Shown here piece after piece: positions 53,747-61,994 of a stretch of 64,000 bases of DNA. The stretch comes from Sphingomonas sp. dw_22 (GTDB lineage Bacteria; Pseudomonadota; Alphaproteobacteria; Sphingomonadales; Sphingomonadaceae): assembly GCF_018449795.1 (NCBI RefSeq), contig NZ_JAAVVE010000011.1, forward strand, positions 1-64,000, given 5' to 3'. A program made the position numbers and the translations under genes. A model generated the notes under the pieces. It was not told where the DNA came from, made no database searches, and was given only the letters and a program-made list of their open reading frames with translations. The first letter of the stretch is position 1. Each line of letters opens with the position of its first letter.

Positions 53747-55102
53747 ATGGCCTTCTCTCCGCAACAGGCGATCCTCGAACTCGGCGATGCGTTCTACGAT
53801 CCGGTCCATCCCGCCCGGTTCCCGAAACAGATCCTCCGCTTCCGCAACGATCGCGCCGCCGCAAGCGTCGGCCTCGACGGCCTGAGCGACACAGAGTGGC
53901 TGGCCCATTTCGCCCGCTTCGAGCCGCTCCCCGGCAGCCTCGAACAGCCGCTGGCCCAGCGCTATCACGGCCACCAGTTCCGCGTGTACAATCCCGAGAT
54001 CGGCGACGGCCGCGGCTTCCTGTTCGCGCAGATGACCGACGACCAGGGCCGCTTGATGGACCTCGGCACCAAGGGCTCGGGCCAGACGCCGCACAGCCGC
54101 TTCGGCGACGGCCGCCTGACGCTCAAGGGCGGCGTCCGCGAGATCCTCGCCACCGAGATGCTGGAGGCGCTCGGCGTGGAGACCTCCCGCACCTTCTCGC
54201 TGGTCGAGACCGGCGAGGAGCTGCATCGCGGCGACGAACCCTCGCCTACCCGCTCCTCGGTGCTGGTGCGGCTCAGCCACGGCCATATCCGCATCGGCAC
54301 CTTCCAGCGCCTCGCCCATTTCGGCGAGACCGAGGCGATCGCGAAGCTCACCGCCTATGTCCTGCGCCATTATTACGGCGAAGAAGCGGGTGACAACGCT
54401 CCCACCCGCCTGCTCGCCCATGTCGTCGCGCGCACCGCGCGGCTGGCGGCCCAGTATATGGCCGCGGGCTTCGTCCATGGCGTGCTCAACAGCGACAATA
54501 TCAACGTGACCGGCGAGAGCTTCGACTACGGCCCCTGGCGCTTCGCGCCGATCTGGGCACCGCGTTTCACCGCCGCCTATTTCGATCATGCCGGGCTCTA
54601 TGCCTATGCCCGCCAGCCCGAGGCGATCTATTGGGACGCGGCCCAGCTCGCCAGCGCGCTCAGCCTGGTCGCGCCCGAGGATTCGCTGGTCGCCGCGCTC
54701 GACGGCTTTCCGGACGCCTATCACCGCGAATCCGCCACTGCGATCCTCTGGCGGCTCGGTGTCCTCCCCCGCGATCCCGAGCAGGACCGCGCGCTCGCCC
54801 AGACGGTGGAGCAGACCCTCGCCGCGACCGACTCCCCGATCGACCTCTTCTATTTCGACGTCTTCGGCGGCGTTCTGCCCACAAGCTATGGCGAGCCCTT
54901 CGCTCAGCTACGCGCGCAACTCGCCCCCTATCGGCCGCGAAAGCCGCGCGATCACCCCTATTGGTCCGATCCGGAGCCCTGCGCGATGCTGATCGACGAG
55001 GTAGAGGCGATCTGGGCGCGGATCGCCGAGCAGGACGACTGGTCGATACTCCATGCCAAGGTCGCCGCGATCCGCCGCATGGGCGAAGCCCTGAAAGCAT
55101 AG
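53747..55102 (+). CDS. selO: Protein adenylyltransferase SelO (pseudokinase)
   Basis: A 451-residue YdiU/SelO protein, which transfers AMP to hydroxyl side chains of proteins and affects redox homeostasis. The family's inverted-ATP pocket is visible: QRYHGHQF, DLGTKGSGQTPHSRFGDGRLTLKGGVREIL with the Lys/Arg ligands, and GVLNSDNINVTGESFDYGPW with the metal-binding Asn/Asp. The N-terminus is somewhat shorter than in E. coli (478). Frames extending upstream are antisense to the hydrolase gene. Confidence 0.93.
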   Translation: MAFSPQQAILELGDAFYDPVHPARFPKQILRFRNDRAAASVGLDGLSDTEWLAHFARFEPLPGSLEQPLAQRYHGHQFRVYNPEIGDGRGFLFAQMTDDQGRLMDLGTKGSGQTPHSRFGDGRLTLKGGVREILATEMLEALGVETSRTFSLVETGEELHRGDEPSPTRSSVLVRLSHGHIRIGTFQRLAHFGETEAIAKLTAYVLRHYYGEEAGDNAPTRLLAHVVARTARLAAQYMAAGFVHGVLNSDNINVTGESFDYGPWRFAPIWAPRFTAAYFDHAGLYAYARQPEAIYWDAAQLASALSLVAPEDSLVAALDGFPDAYHRESATAILWRLGVLPRDPEQDRALAQTVEQTLAATDSPIDLFYFDVFGGVLPTSYGEPFAQLRAQLAPYRPRKPRDHPYWSDPEPCAMLIDEVEAIWARIAEQDDWSILHAKVAAIRRMGEALKA

Positions 55103-55120
55103 CATCGTCGGAAGGAGGAA

Positions 55121-55145
55121 TAGGCCAGGCTCTGGCCTAGCTTTC
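55121..55145 (+). terminator. Hairpin after selO
   Basis: TAGGCCAG (55121-55128), a 3-nt loop, and CTGGCCTA (55132-55139) are followed by GCTTTCC, a weak U-tract. It lies 18 bp after the selO stop. Confidence 0.5.
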
Positions 55146-55197
55146 CAATTTCGTGCAAGAGCGCGAGACCATTTCAAGGCACGTTAACCAAAACCGA

Positions 55198-56613
55198 ATG
55201 TCCGGACAGGAAATCATCTCCACCGAACCCGCGACCGGCGCCATATTGTGGCGCCAGATGGCGGGCGATGCCGACACCGAAGTCGCGATCGCGCGGCGGA
55301 GCTGGGCCGAATGGGCCGCGCGCCCGCTCGCCTATCGGATCGAGGCGCTGCGCCGCTTCGCCAATGTGGTACGGCAGAAGTCCGATGCCTTCGCCGATCT
55401 GCTCGCGCGCGAGACCGGCAAGCCGCTCTGGGAAGCCCGCACCGAAGTCGAGACGGTGATCGCCAAGGTCGATATCTCGGTGACCGCCTATTCCGAGCGC
55501 ACCGGACAGCGCCGCGTCGACGCGCCGATGAACTCGCGGCTGGCGCTCCGCCACAAGCCGCACGGCGTGCTCGCGGTGCTCGGCCCCTATAATTTCCCGG
55601 CGCACCTGCCGAACGGTCATATCGTCCCCGCGCTGCTCGCCGGCAACGCCGTCGTCTTCAAGCCGTCGGAGAAGACCCCGGCCTCGGGCGCGTTCCTGGT
55701 CGATTGCTTCCATGCCGCCGGCATTCCCGAAGGCTGTGTCCGGCTGCTGATCGGCGGCCCCGATCAGGGCAAGGCACTCGCCGGCCATCCCGATATCGAC
55801 GGGCTGCTCTTCACCGGTTCCGCCAATACCGGCATCGCGCTCAACCGCCAGTTCGCCACCCGGCCCGAGAAGATCCTCGCGCTGGAGATGGGCGGCAACA
55901 ATCCGATCGTCGTGTGGAACACGCCCGATCTCTATGCGGCGGCCGTGCTCGTGATCCAGTCGGCCTTCACCACCTCCGGCCAGCGCTGCACCGCCGCGCG
56001 GCGCCTGATCGTCGACCAGAATCTCTTCGACCCGCTGATGGCGGAGATCAACAAGCTGATCGGCCGACTCATCATCGGTGAGCCCCATGCCGATCCCCAA
56101 CCCTTCATGGGACCGGTGATCGACAATGACGCGGCCGACATGCTCACCGAGAGCTTCGTCGCCCTGCTCACCCGGGGCGGCCGGCCGCTGCGCCACATGG
56201 AGCGCCCGATCGAGAACCGCCCGTTCCTGACTCCGGGCGTGATCGACATGACCGAGGCCAGCGAGAAGCCCGATATCGAGCTGTTCGGCCCGATCCTCCA
56301 GGTCTATCGCGCCGAAACCTTCGAGGCGGCGATCGCCGAGGCCAACGACACGCGCTACGGCCTCTCCGCCAGCCTGGTGAGCCAGGATCCGCGACTCTAC
56401 GACCAGTTCTGGGCCAATATCCGCGCCGGAATCGTCAACTGGAACAAGCCGACCAACGGCGCATCGTCGGCCGCCCCGTTCGGCGGCATCGGCTGGTCGG
56501 GCAATCACCGCCCCAGCGCCTATTATGCCGCGGATTATTGCGCCTATCCGGTGGTCAGCTCCGAATCCGATCAGGCGCGCGCCGCCATGGGCGTGGGCCT
56601 ACGCGACGCCTAA
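55198..56613 (+). CDS. astD: N-succinylglutamate 5-semialdehyde dehydrogenase
   Basis: A 471-residue aldehyde dehydrogenase. It opens with ISTEPATGAILWRQ and has VLGPYNFPAHLPNGHIVPALLAGNAVVFKPSEKTP, catalytic Glu in LALEMGGNNPIVVW (the MGGNNP form is typical of AstD) and Cys in TSGQRCTAARRL. It oxidises succinylglutamate semialdehyde in arginine succinyltransferase catabolism. The other ast genes are not adjacent. ATG 55198 begins at the usual AstD N-terminus, although no good Shine-Dalgarno is seen. Confidence 0.9.
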   Translation: MSGQEIISTEPATGAILWRQMAGDADTEVAIARRSWAEWAARPLAYRIEALRRFANVVRQKSDAFADLLARETGKPLWEARTEVETVIAKVDISVTAYSERTGQRRVDAPMNSRLALRHKPHGVLAVLGPYNFPAHLPNGHIVPALLAGNAVVFKPSEKTPASGAFLVDCFHAAGIPEGCVRLLIGGPDQGKALAGHPDIDGLLFTGSANTGIALNRQFATRPEKILALEMGGNNPIVVWNTPDLYAAAVLVIQSAFTTSGQRCTAARRLIVDQNLFDPLMAEINKLIGRLIIGEPHADPQPFMGPVIDNDAADMLTESFVALLTRGGRPLRHMERPIENRPFLTPGVIDMTEASEKPDIELFGPILQVYRAETFEAAIAEANDTRYGLSASLVSQDPRLYDQFWANIRAGIVNWNKPTNGASSAAPFGGIGWSGNHRPSAYYAADYCAYPVVSSESDQARAAMGVGLRDA

Positions 56614-57719
56614 GCCGTCGCGACCGCAATCCGCCGCACTTCCGGCAGCCGTCCATTCAGCAGCAGCGACAGGGCCGGCGAACGCGCGACCAGCCGGAAG
56701 TGCAGCGCATAGCAGAAAACGGCCGTAAAGCTCACCGCCGCCGCATATTGGAGATAGGGATTCACGCCCCAGGGCCGCACCGCCGCGTTGATCGCGACCA
56801 GCACCGGATAGTGGAGCATGTAGATCGTGAAGGACGCCGCGCACAGGCGATCCATCACGGGCGGCACCTGGCGAGTCGTCAGCGCCGAACGCAGGATCAG
56901 CGCGGCTGCGGCCGGCGGGCAGACCACGCTCAGCAACCACCGCATCGTGCCGTCCCAATCATTGCCGGCGACAGGCTCCGCGATGAAGCAGAGCAGCGCC
57001 GCAGCCGCGGCCAGCGCCAATATCGTGATCGGCACGGCGACGGTGCCGAGCATCGCCACCCGGAACGCACGGGAAAGACCCAGCAGAAAGCCCAGGAAAT
57101 AGAGCGGCATATAGCCGATGATCGACCCCAGTTGCAGCAGCATCGACCAATGGGCTTCCGGCGCGAAATCGAATGTTGCCTTCAGCGCCATGCCGGTCAG
57201 CACCAGCGAAACCGCGCTCATGACCGTAAGCACCCGCGTCTGCCCCTGCACGCAAAGCCACCGCAACAGACGCGCCGAACGGCGCCGATCGATCCGCGTG
57301 AACAGCAAATACGCGATCGGCTGGTAGAGCAGCAGCGCGAACAGGAACCAGAGGTGGTGCCAGTCGAACAGCGCGATCCCCGCGGCCTGCGCGGGATCGA
57401 TCGCGCCGCGCATGATCGCCGCGATGATCGGGCTGAGCGCCAGGATGCCGAACAGTGCCGGAACCCCCACCCGCACGCTCTGTTTCCCGAACCAGTCGAT
57501 CGGCCGGCGGCGCGTCATCACCAAGGCTGCGAGCATCCCGGAAATCGCGAAAAAGGCCCCCATCCGAAACGCCGCCGATATCCATGCCATCCCCTCGAAC
57601 AGGCGCAAATGCTCCGACAGCACCGATCCATGGACCAGCAGCCCGCCAAGCATCAGCGCCGCCCGCCAGGCGTTCAGGCCGGCGATCCGGCCCTGGATGC
57701 TGAATTCCCCCTTCGCCAT
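56610..57719 (-). CDS. Acyltransferase-3 family membrane protein
   Basis: About 369 residues and ten membrane helices, an OafA/OpgC-type acyltransferase that decorates surface glycans or osmoregulated glucans with acyl groups. The family start is RIAGLNAWRAALMLGGLLVHGSVL (His early in helix 1), with FRMGAFFAISGMLAALV, HHLWFLFALLLYQP and SFTIYMLHYPVLV. ATG 57719 is used; a GTG 13 codons upstream (57758) has a GGATAGG-like site and is possible. It overlaps the convergent astD end by 4 bp. Confidence 0.87.
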   Translation of the reverse strand: MAKGEFSIQGRIAGLNAWRAALMLGGLLVHGSVLSEHLRLFEGMAWISAAFRMGAFFAISGMLAALVMTRRRPIDWFGKQSVRVGVPALFGILALSPIIAAIMRGAIDPAQAAGIALFDWHHLWFLFALLLYQPIAYLLFTRIDRRRSARLLRWLCVQGQTRVLTVMSAVSLVLTGMALKATFDFAPEAHWSMLLQLGSIIGYMPLYFLGFLLGLSRAFRVAMLGTVAVPITILALAAAAALLCFIAEPVAGNDWDGTMRWLLSVVCPPAAAALILRSALTTRQVPPVMDRLCAASFTIYMLHYPVLVAINAAVRPWGVNPYLQYAAAVSFTAVFCYALHFRLVARSPALSLLLNGRLPEVRRIAVATA

Positions 57720-57784
57720 CTCAGGTCTTGCCGATCGGTCCCATAGGCGGTTCTCCACGGAACCTATCCACCCGAAGCGACTAA

Positions 57785-57866
57785 GGCCCGCTTAACGCGA
57801 GGCGGGCCACCACCTTCAGCTTGGCGATAGATCGCCTAAACCCGGCCCAAGCAACCTTCGGGTTGC
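57785..57866 (+). promoter_or_regulatory. Structured leader of the sulfur assimilation operon
   Basis: Three consecutive hairpins precede cobA: GGCCCGC (57785-57791)/GCGGGCC (57802-57808), GGCGAT/ATCGCC (57823-57836) and GCAACC-TTCG-GGTTGC (57851-57866), the last with an ultra-stable UUCG loop. The cobA ATG (57900) has no clear Shine-Dalgarno. The arrangement suggests leader-based control; no known riboswitch consensus was recognised. Confidence 0.4.
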
Positions 57867-57899
57867 CCCCGGCGCCGCGGCGGCCCATTGGCTCCTCTC

Positions 57900-58685
57900 A
57901 TGGCTACTCTTCTCGATCCCTCGTCGCGCGGACGCGTGATTCTAGTCGGCGCGGGTCCGGGCGATCCCGGCCTGCTCACCGTGCGCGCCGTCGAGGCGCT
58001 GCGCCAGGCCGACGTCGTCGTCCATGACGGGCTGGTCGATCCGCGCGTGCTCGATCTCGCGCCCCAGGCGCACCGCATCTCGGTCGCCAAGAGCCGCGCG
58101 CGCCACACGCTGCCCCAGGAAGCGATCAACGCCCTCATCATCGCTCATGTGAAGACCGGCGCGATCGTCGTGCGGCTGAAGGGCGGCGATCCGTTCATCT
58201 TCGGCCGCGGCGGCGAGGAGGTCGAGGCGGTGCGCGCCGCCGGCCTGCCCGTCGAAGTCATTCCCGGCATCTCCGCCGCGCTCGGCGCCGCGGCCGAGGC
58301 GATGCTGCCGCTCACCCATCGCGACTGGTCGAGCGCGGTCAGCTTCGTCGCCGGCCAGTGCAAGGGCCTGACCGATCAGGACTGGTCCGGCCTCGCCGGC
58401 AAGGGCCGCACCCTCGTCATCTATATGGGCGTCGCCACCTGCCCGGAGATCAGCGAGAAGCTGATGAACGACGGCGTCGCCCCCGACATGCCCGTCGCAG
58501 TGCTCGAGCGCGGCACGCTGGAGGGATCGCGCGCGCTGCGCACCCTGCTCGCCGATCTCGGCCCGATGGTTGCGCGCGAGAAGGTGCGAAGCCCGGCGAT
58601 CATCGTCGTCGGCGAAGTCGTGATGCTCGCCGATGCCGACGACAAGCTCGCCGCCTGGGCCGATGCCGCGGAGGCGCTCGCATGA
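57900..58685 (+). CDS. cobA: Uroporphyrinogen-III C-methyltransferase
   Basis: A 261-residue SAM-dependent methyltransferase making precorrin-2, the precursor of the sirohaem needed by sulfite reductase. Family motifs are VILVGAGPGDPGLLTVRAVEAL, VVHDGLVDPRVL, VVRLKGGDPFIFGRGGEE and VIPGISAALGAAAEAMLPLTHRD. It lacks the CysG oxidase/ferrochelatase domain, so those steps must be encoded elsewhere. It heads the operon; its stop overlaps the DUF2849 start (ATGA). Confidence 0.95.
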   Translation: MATLLDPSSRGRVILVGAGPGDPGLLTVRAVEALRQADVVVHDGLVDPRVLDLAPQAHRISVAKSRARHTLPQEAINALIIAHVKTGAIVVRLKGGDPFIFGRGGEEVEAVRAAGLPVEVIPGISAALGAAAEAMLPLTHRDWSSAVSFVAGQCKGLTDQDWSGLAGKGRTLVIYMGVATCPEISEKLMNDGVAPDMPVAVLERGTLEGSRALRTLLADLGPMVAREKVRSPAIIVVGEVVMLADADDKLAAWADAAEALA

Positions 58686-58978
58686 AACTGCTTACCGGCA
58701 ACGATCTCGCCACCGGCGACGTGACCTGGTGGACCGGCTCGGGCTGGTCGCGCCATGTCGAGGACGCTGCGGACGTGGCCGAGCAGGGCGAGGCGATCGC
58801 GGCAGTCGAGGAAGCCGCGCGCCGCGTCAACGGACCCTATGTGATCGACGCGACGGGAACCCCCGAAGGCCCCCGCCCCGCGCACATCAAGGACCGCATC
58901 CGCGCCCTCGGCCCCACCGTGCGCCCGGACCTGACCCTCAAGCCCGCCGACCCCAACGCCGGCTCCTGGGTGATCTGA
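58682..58978 (+). CDS. DUF2849 protein of the sulfite reductase operon
   Basis: A 98-residue protein: MKLLTGNDLATGDVTWWTGSGWSRHVEDA ... GPRPAHIKDRIRALGPTVRPDL. The family is found almost only between cobA/cysG and cysI in alphaproteobacteria, so it is probably an accessory of sulfite reduction, but no activity is established. It overlaps cobA by 4 bp and ends one base before cysI. Confidence 0.88.
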   Translation: MKLLTGNDLATGDVTWWTGSGWSRHVEDAADVAEQGEAIAAVEEAARRVNGPYVIDATGTPEGPRPAHIKDRIRALGPTVRPDLTLKPADPNAGSWVI

Positions 58979-58979
58979 C

Positions 58980-60611
58980 ATGTACCAATATGACCAATAT
59001 GACCAATCGATCGTCGATGCTCGCGTCGAGGAATTCCGCGACCAGGTGAACCGCCGCCTCGCCGGCCAGATCACCGAGGACCAGTTCAAGCCGCTGCGGC
59101 TGATGAACGGCCTCTATCTCCAGCTTCACGCCTATATGCTGCGCGTCGCCATCCCCTATGGCACGCTGAACGGCCGGCAGATGCGGATGCTGGGCCATAT
59201 CGCGCGCAAATATGATCGCGGCTACGGCCATTTCACCACGCGCCAGAACCTCCAGTACAACTGGATCAAGCTCGCCGACGCGCCGGACATCCTCGCCGAG
59301 CTCGCCACGGTCGAGATGCACGCGATCCAGACCAGCGGGAACTGCATCCGCAACATCAGCTCGGACCAGTTCGCCGGCGCCGCCGCGGACGAAGTGGCGG
59401 ACCCCCGCCCCTGGGCCGAGCTGCTCCGCCAGTGGAGCACTTTCCACCCCGAATTCACCTACCTGCCCCGCAAGTTCAAGATCGCCGTGATCGCGTCCGA
59501 CGAGGACCGCGCGGCGATGCGCCTGCACGATATCGGCATCCAGCTCGTGAAGCGCGACGGCGTGCTCGGCGGCCGCATCTTCGTCGGCGGCGGCATGGGC
59601 CGCACCCCGATGATCGGCCCCGAGATCCGCGATTTCGTCACTGCCGACGATCTGCTGAGCTATGTCGAGGCGTGCCTGCGCGTCTATAATCGCTACGGGC
59701 GGCGCGACAATATCTACAAGGCGCGGATCAAGATCCTCATCCACGAGATCGGCGCCGACGAATATCGCCGCCAGGTCGAGGAGGAGTTCCTGGAGGTCAA
59801 GAAGCTCGGCATCGATCCCCCGGCCGCCGAGTTCGAACGCATCAAGGCGTTCTTTGCCCCACCCGCCTTCGATTCCGATGCGAGCGACGATATCGATCGC
59901 TCGGACCCCGATTTCGCCGTCTGGCTCGATCAGAACGTCTCGGCGCACCAGGTGCCCGGCTATGCGATCGTCACGATCAGCCTCAAGTCCCAGGGCGGCA
60001 TCCCCGGCGACGCGACCGCCGACCAGATCGAACTGATGGCCGATCTCGCCGAGCGCTACAGCTTCGATGAGCTGCGCGTCACTCACGCCCAGAACATCGT
60101 CCTGCCGCACGTCCGGAAGAGTCAACTTGGTCAACTTTGGCAGGCCCTGCATGGCGCCGGCCTGGCCGAACCGAACCTCGACCTCATCAGCGACATCATC
60201 GCCTGCCCCGGCCTCGATTATTGCAGCCTGGCCAATGCCCGCTCGATCCCCGTGGCGCAGAAGATCACGGCCCGCTTCGCCGATCTCGGCCGCCAGCGCG
60301 AGCTGGGCGAGCTGAAGCTCAAGATCAGCGGCTGCATCAACGCCTGCGGCCACCATCATGCCGGCCATATCGGCATCCTGGGCGTCGATCGGAAAGGCAC
60401 CGAGAACTACCAGCTCCTGCTCGGCGGATCGGGTGCCGAGGACGTGTCGCTCGGCACGATCACCGGCCCCGGCTTCTCCGAGGACGGGATCGTCGACGCC
60501 GTGGAGAAGGCGACCGACGTCTATCTGCGCGAGCGGGTCGAGGGCGAGCGTTTCCTCGACACCTATCGCCGCATCGGCATGGCGCCGTTCAAGGAGGCGC
60601 TTTATGGCTGA
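58980..60611 (+). CDS. cysI: Sulfite reductase haemoprotein (nitrite/sulfite reductase family)
   Basis: A 543-residue sirohaem/[4Fe-4S] enzyme reducing sulfite to sulfide. Substrate-side motif GYGHFTTRQNLQYNWI, and cluster cysteines C409-x5-C415 (ACPGLDYCSLA) and C452-x3-C456 (SGCINACGHHHAGHIG). No cysJ flavoprotein is in the operon, so a ferredoxin or the DUF934/DUF2849 proteins may serve electron delivery. The N-terminus MYQYDQYDQS comes from a tandem 9-bp repeat. Its end overlaps the DUF934 start by 8 bp. Confidence 0.94.
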   Translation: MYQYDQYDQSIVDARVEEFRDQVNRRLAGQITEDQFKPLRLMNGLYLQLHAYMLRVAIPYGTLNGRQMRMLGHIARKYDRGYGHFTTRQNLQYNWIKLADAPDILAELATVEMHAIQTSGNCIRNISSDQFAGAAADEVADPRPWAELLRQWSTFHPEFTYLPRKFKIAVIASDEDRAAMRLHDIGIQLVKRDGVLGGRIFVGGGMGRTPMIGPEIRDFVTADDLLSYVEACLRVYNRYGRRDNIYKARIKILIHEIGADEYRRQVEEEFLEVKKLGIDPPAAEFERIKAFFAPPAFDSDASDDIDRSDPDFAVWLDQNVSAHQVPGYAIVTISLKSQGGIPGDATADQIELMADLAERYSFDELRVTHAQNIVLPHVRKSQLGQLWQALHGAGLAEPNLDLISDIIACPGLDYCSLANARSIPVAQKITARFADLGRQRELGELKLKISGCINACGHHHAGHIGILGVDRKGTENYQLLLGGSGAEDVSLGTITGPGFSEDGIVDAVEKATDVYLRERVEGERFLDTYRRIGMAPFKEALYG

Positions 60612-61029
60612 TGCCCTGCGCTTCCGCGACGACGAGCCGCATGACGAGCCCGCCGTCACGCTCGATTCCTTCCTCGGCCAGTCCAACGCCACCGCCGTCC
60701 GCATCGAATCGGGCGAGGATGCGCGGTTGCTGCTGCCCTATCTCGATCGCCTCGCGCTGGTGGAGGTCGCCTTCCCCAAGTTCCGCGACGGCCGCGGCTA
60801 TTCCACCGGCCGCATCCTGCGCGAAGCCGGCTACACGGGAGAGCTCCGCGCCCAGGGCGACGTGCTGGTCGATCAGATCGTGCCGATGCGCCGCTGCGGC
60901 TTCGACAGTTTCGCTCCCGAGGCCCCGATCGACGAAACGGTCCTCAAGGCCGCGCTCGCCCGCTACGACCATGTCTATCAATCCGCAGCCGATGCCGCCG
61001 TGCCGGTGTGGAAGCTCCGGCATGGCTGA
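60604..61029 (+). CDS. DUF934 protein of the sulfite reductase operon
   Basis: A 141-residue protein: FLGQSNATAVRIESGEDARLLLPYLDRLALVEVAFPKFRDGRGYSTGRILREAGYTGELRAQGDVLVDQIVPMRRCGFDSF. DUF934 genes consistently follow cysI and are taken to be an accessory or electron-transfer component of sulfite reduction, without biochemical proof I can cite. It overlaps cysI by 8 bp and cysH by 8 bp, so it is tightly coupled to both. Confidence 0.9.
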   Translation: MADALRFRDDEPHDEPAVTLDSFLGQSNATAVRIESGEDARLLLPYLDRLALVEVAFPKFRDGRGYSTGRILREAGYTGELRAQGDVLVDQIVPMRRCGFDSFAPEAPIDETVLKAALARYDHVYQSAADAAVPVWKLRHG

Positions 61030-61798
61030 ACTCGCCCGCAAGCTGGACCGGATCGACATCGCTCCGCGCTTCACCGCGCATGAGGCGATCCGGCTGAACA
61101 ACATGTTCCGCGGCATCGGCACCGACGAGCTGCTGCGCACCGTGCTCGGCGAGCATATGCTGGGCGACATCGCCCTGATCTCTTCCTTCGGCGCGGAATC
61201 CGCCGCGTTGCTCCATCTGGTCGCCTCGGTCGATCCGGCGATCCCGGTGCTGTTCCTCGATACCGGCAAGCATTTCCCCGAAACGCTCGCCTATCGCGAT
61301 ACGCTGGCCAAACGCCTGGGCCTCACCGATCTGCGCAGCCTGACGCCCGATCCCGAAACCCTCGCCAAGCGCGATGAGACCGGCCTGCGCTGGTCCTACG
61401 ATCCCGACGGCTGCTGCGAGATCCGCAAGGTCGCTCCGCTCGCCCGGGTCATGGGGGGCTTCGACGCCAGCATCACCGGCCGCAAGGCGTTCCAGGCGAG
61501 CACCCGCAACGCCCTGCCCCGCTTCGAGGTGGACGCCGCCGATCCCATCGGCCGGATGAAGTTCAATCCGCTCGCCGATTGGACCAGGGACGACATCTCC
61601 GCCTATTTCGACGCGCACGATCTGCCCCGCCATCCGCTGGAGGCGCAGGGCTATCTCTCGATCGGCTGCGCGCCCTGCACCAGCATCGTCAAGCCGGGCG
61701 AAGACCCCCGCTCGGGCCGCTGGCGCGGCTGGGACAAGACCGAATGCGGCATCCATACCCCCGTGGACGACAACGACCCCAACCTCCCGGCCTTCTGA
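61022..61798 (+). CDS. cysH: Adenylyl-/phosphoadenylyl-sulfate reductase
   Basis: A 258-residue PAPS-reductase-family enzyme that reduces activated sulfate to sulfite. The P-loop-like SSFGAESAALLHLV, FLDTGKHFPETL and the catalytic ECGIH near the C-terminus are present. The pairs CC (GCCEIRK) and C-x2-C (IGCAPCTS) are the [4Fe-4S] ligands found in enzymes that use APS, so APS is the likelier substrate. It is the last gene of the operon. Confidence 0.94.
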   Translation: MAELARKLDRIDIAPRFTAHEAIRLNNMFRGIGTDELLRTVLGEHMLGDIALISSFGAESAALLHLVASVDPAIPVLFLDTGKHFPETLAYRDTLAKRLGLTDLRSLTPDPETLAKRDETGLRWSYDPDGCCEIRKVAPLARVMGGFDASITGRKAFQASTRNALPRFEVDAADPIGRMKFNPLADWTRDDISAYFDAHDLPRHPLEAQGYLSIGCAPCTSIVKPGEDPRSGRWRGWDKTECGIHTPVDDNDPNLPAF

Positions 61799-61994
61799 TC
61801 GCAATTCTCTACCAGGCGGCGTCGGCGAAGAAGTCGGCGGCGCCTATGCGGGCAATACGAGCGGCTATCGCTGGACGGTCGGCCTTCCCAACAGCGGAAT
61901 GTCGCTGGCCGTGATCGCGCCTGGCGCGCCGCCGTCGCGCTCCTGCAGCAACGCTGGACCGATCCCCGTCAGGCGGTCTGCCCGACGGAATCGA
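61799..61994. other. 196-bp gap between cysH and dnaB
   Basis: No gene is supported. The sequence keeps a coding-like composition (for example a frame reading VGGAYAGNTSGYRWTVGLPNSG), so it may be the remnant of a lost gene. No terminator with a clear U-tract was found. Confidence 0.4.

Noticed and set aside
60118-60137. GTCAACTTGGTCAACTT inside cysI, resembling the tandem 9-mer of the repeat element
   Set aside because: It has the same 9-bp period and a GTCAAC core but lies in conserved coding sequence with none of the other element blocks, so chance is the simpler reading.
61799-61994. Possible small gene after cysH
   Set aside because: Several short frames have coding-like composition, but none has a start with a ribosome site or a recognisable motif; recorded only as a possible remnant.
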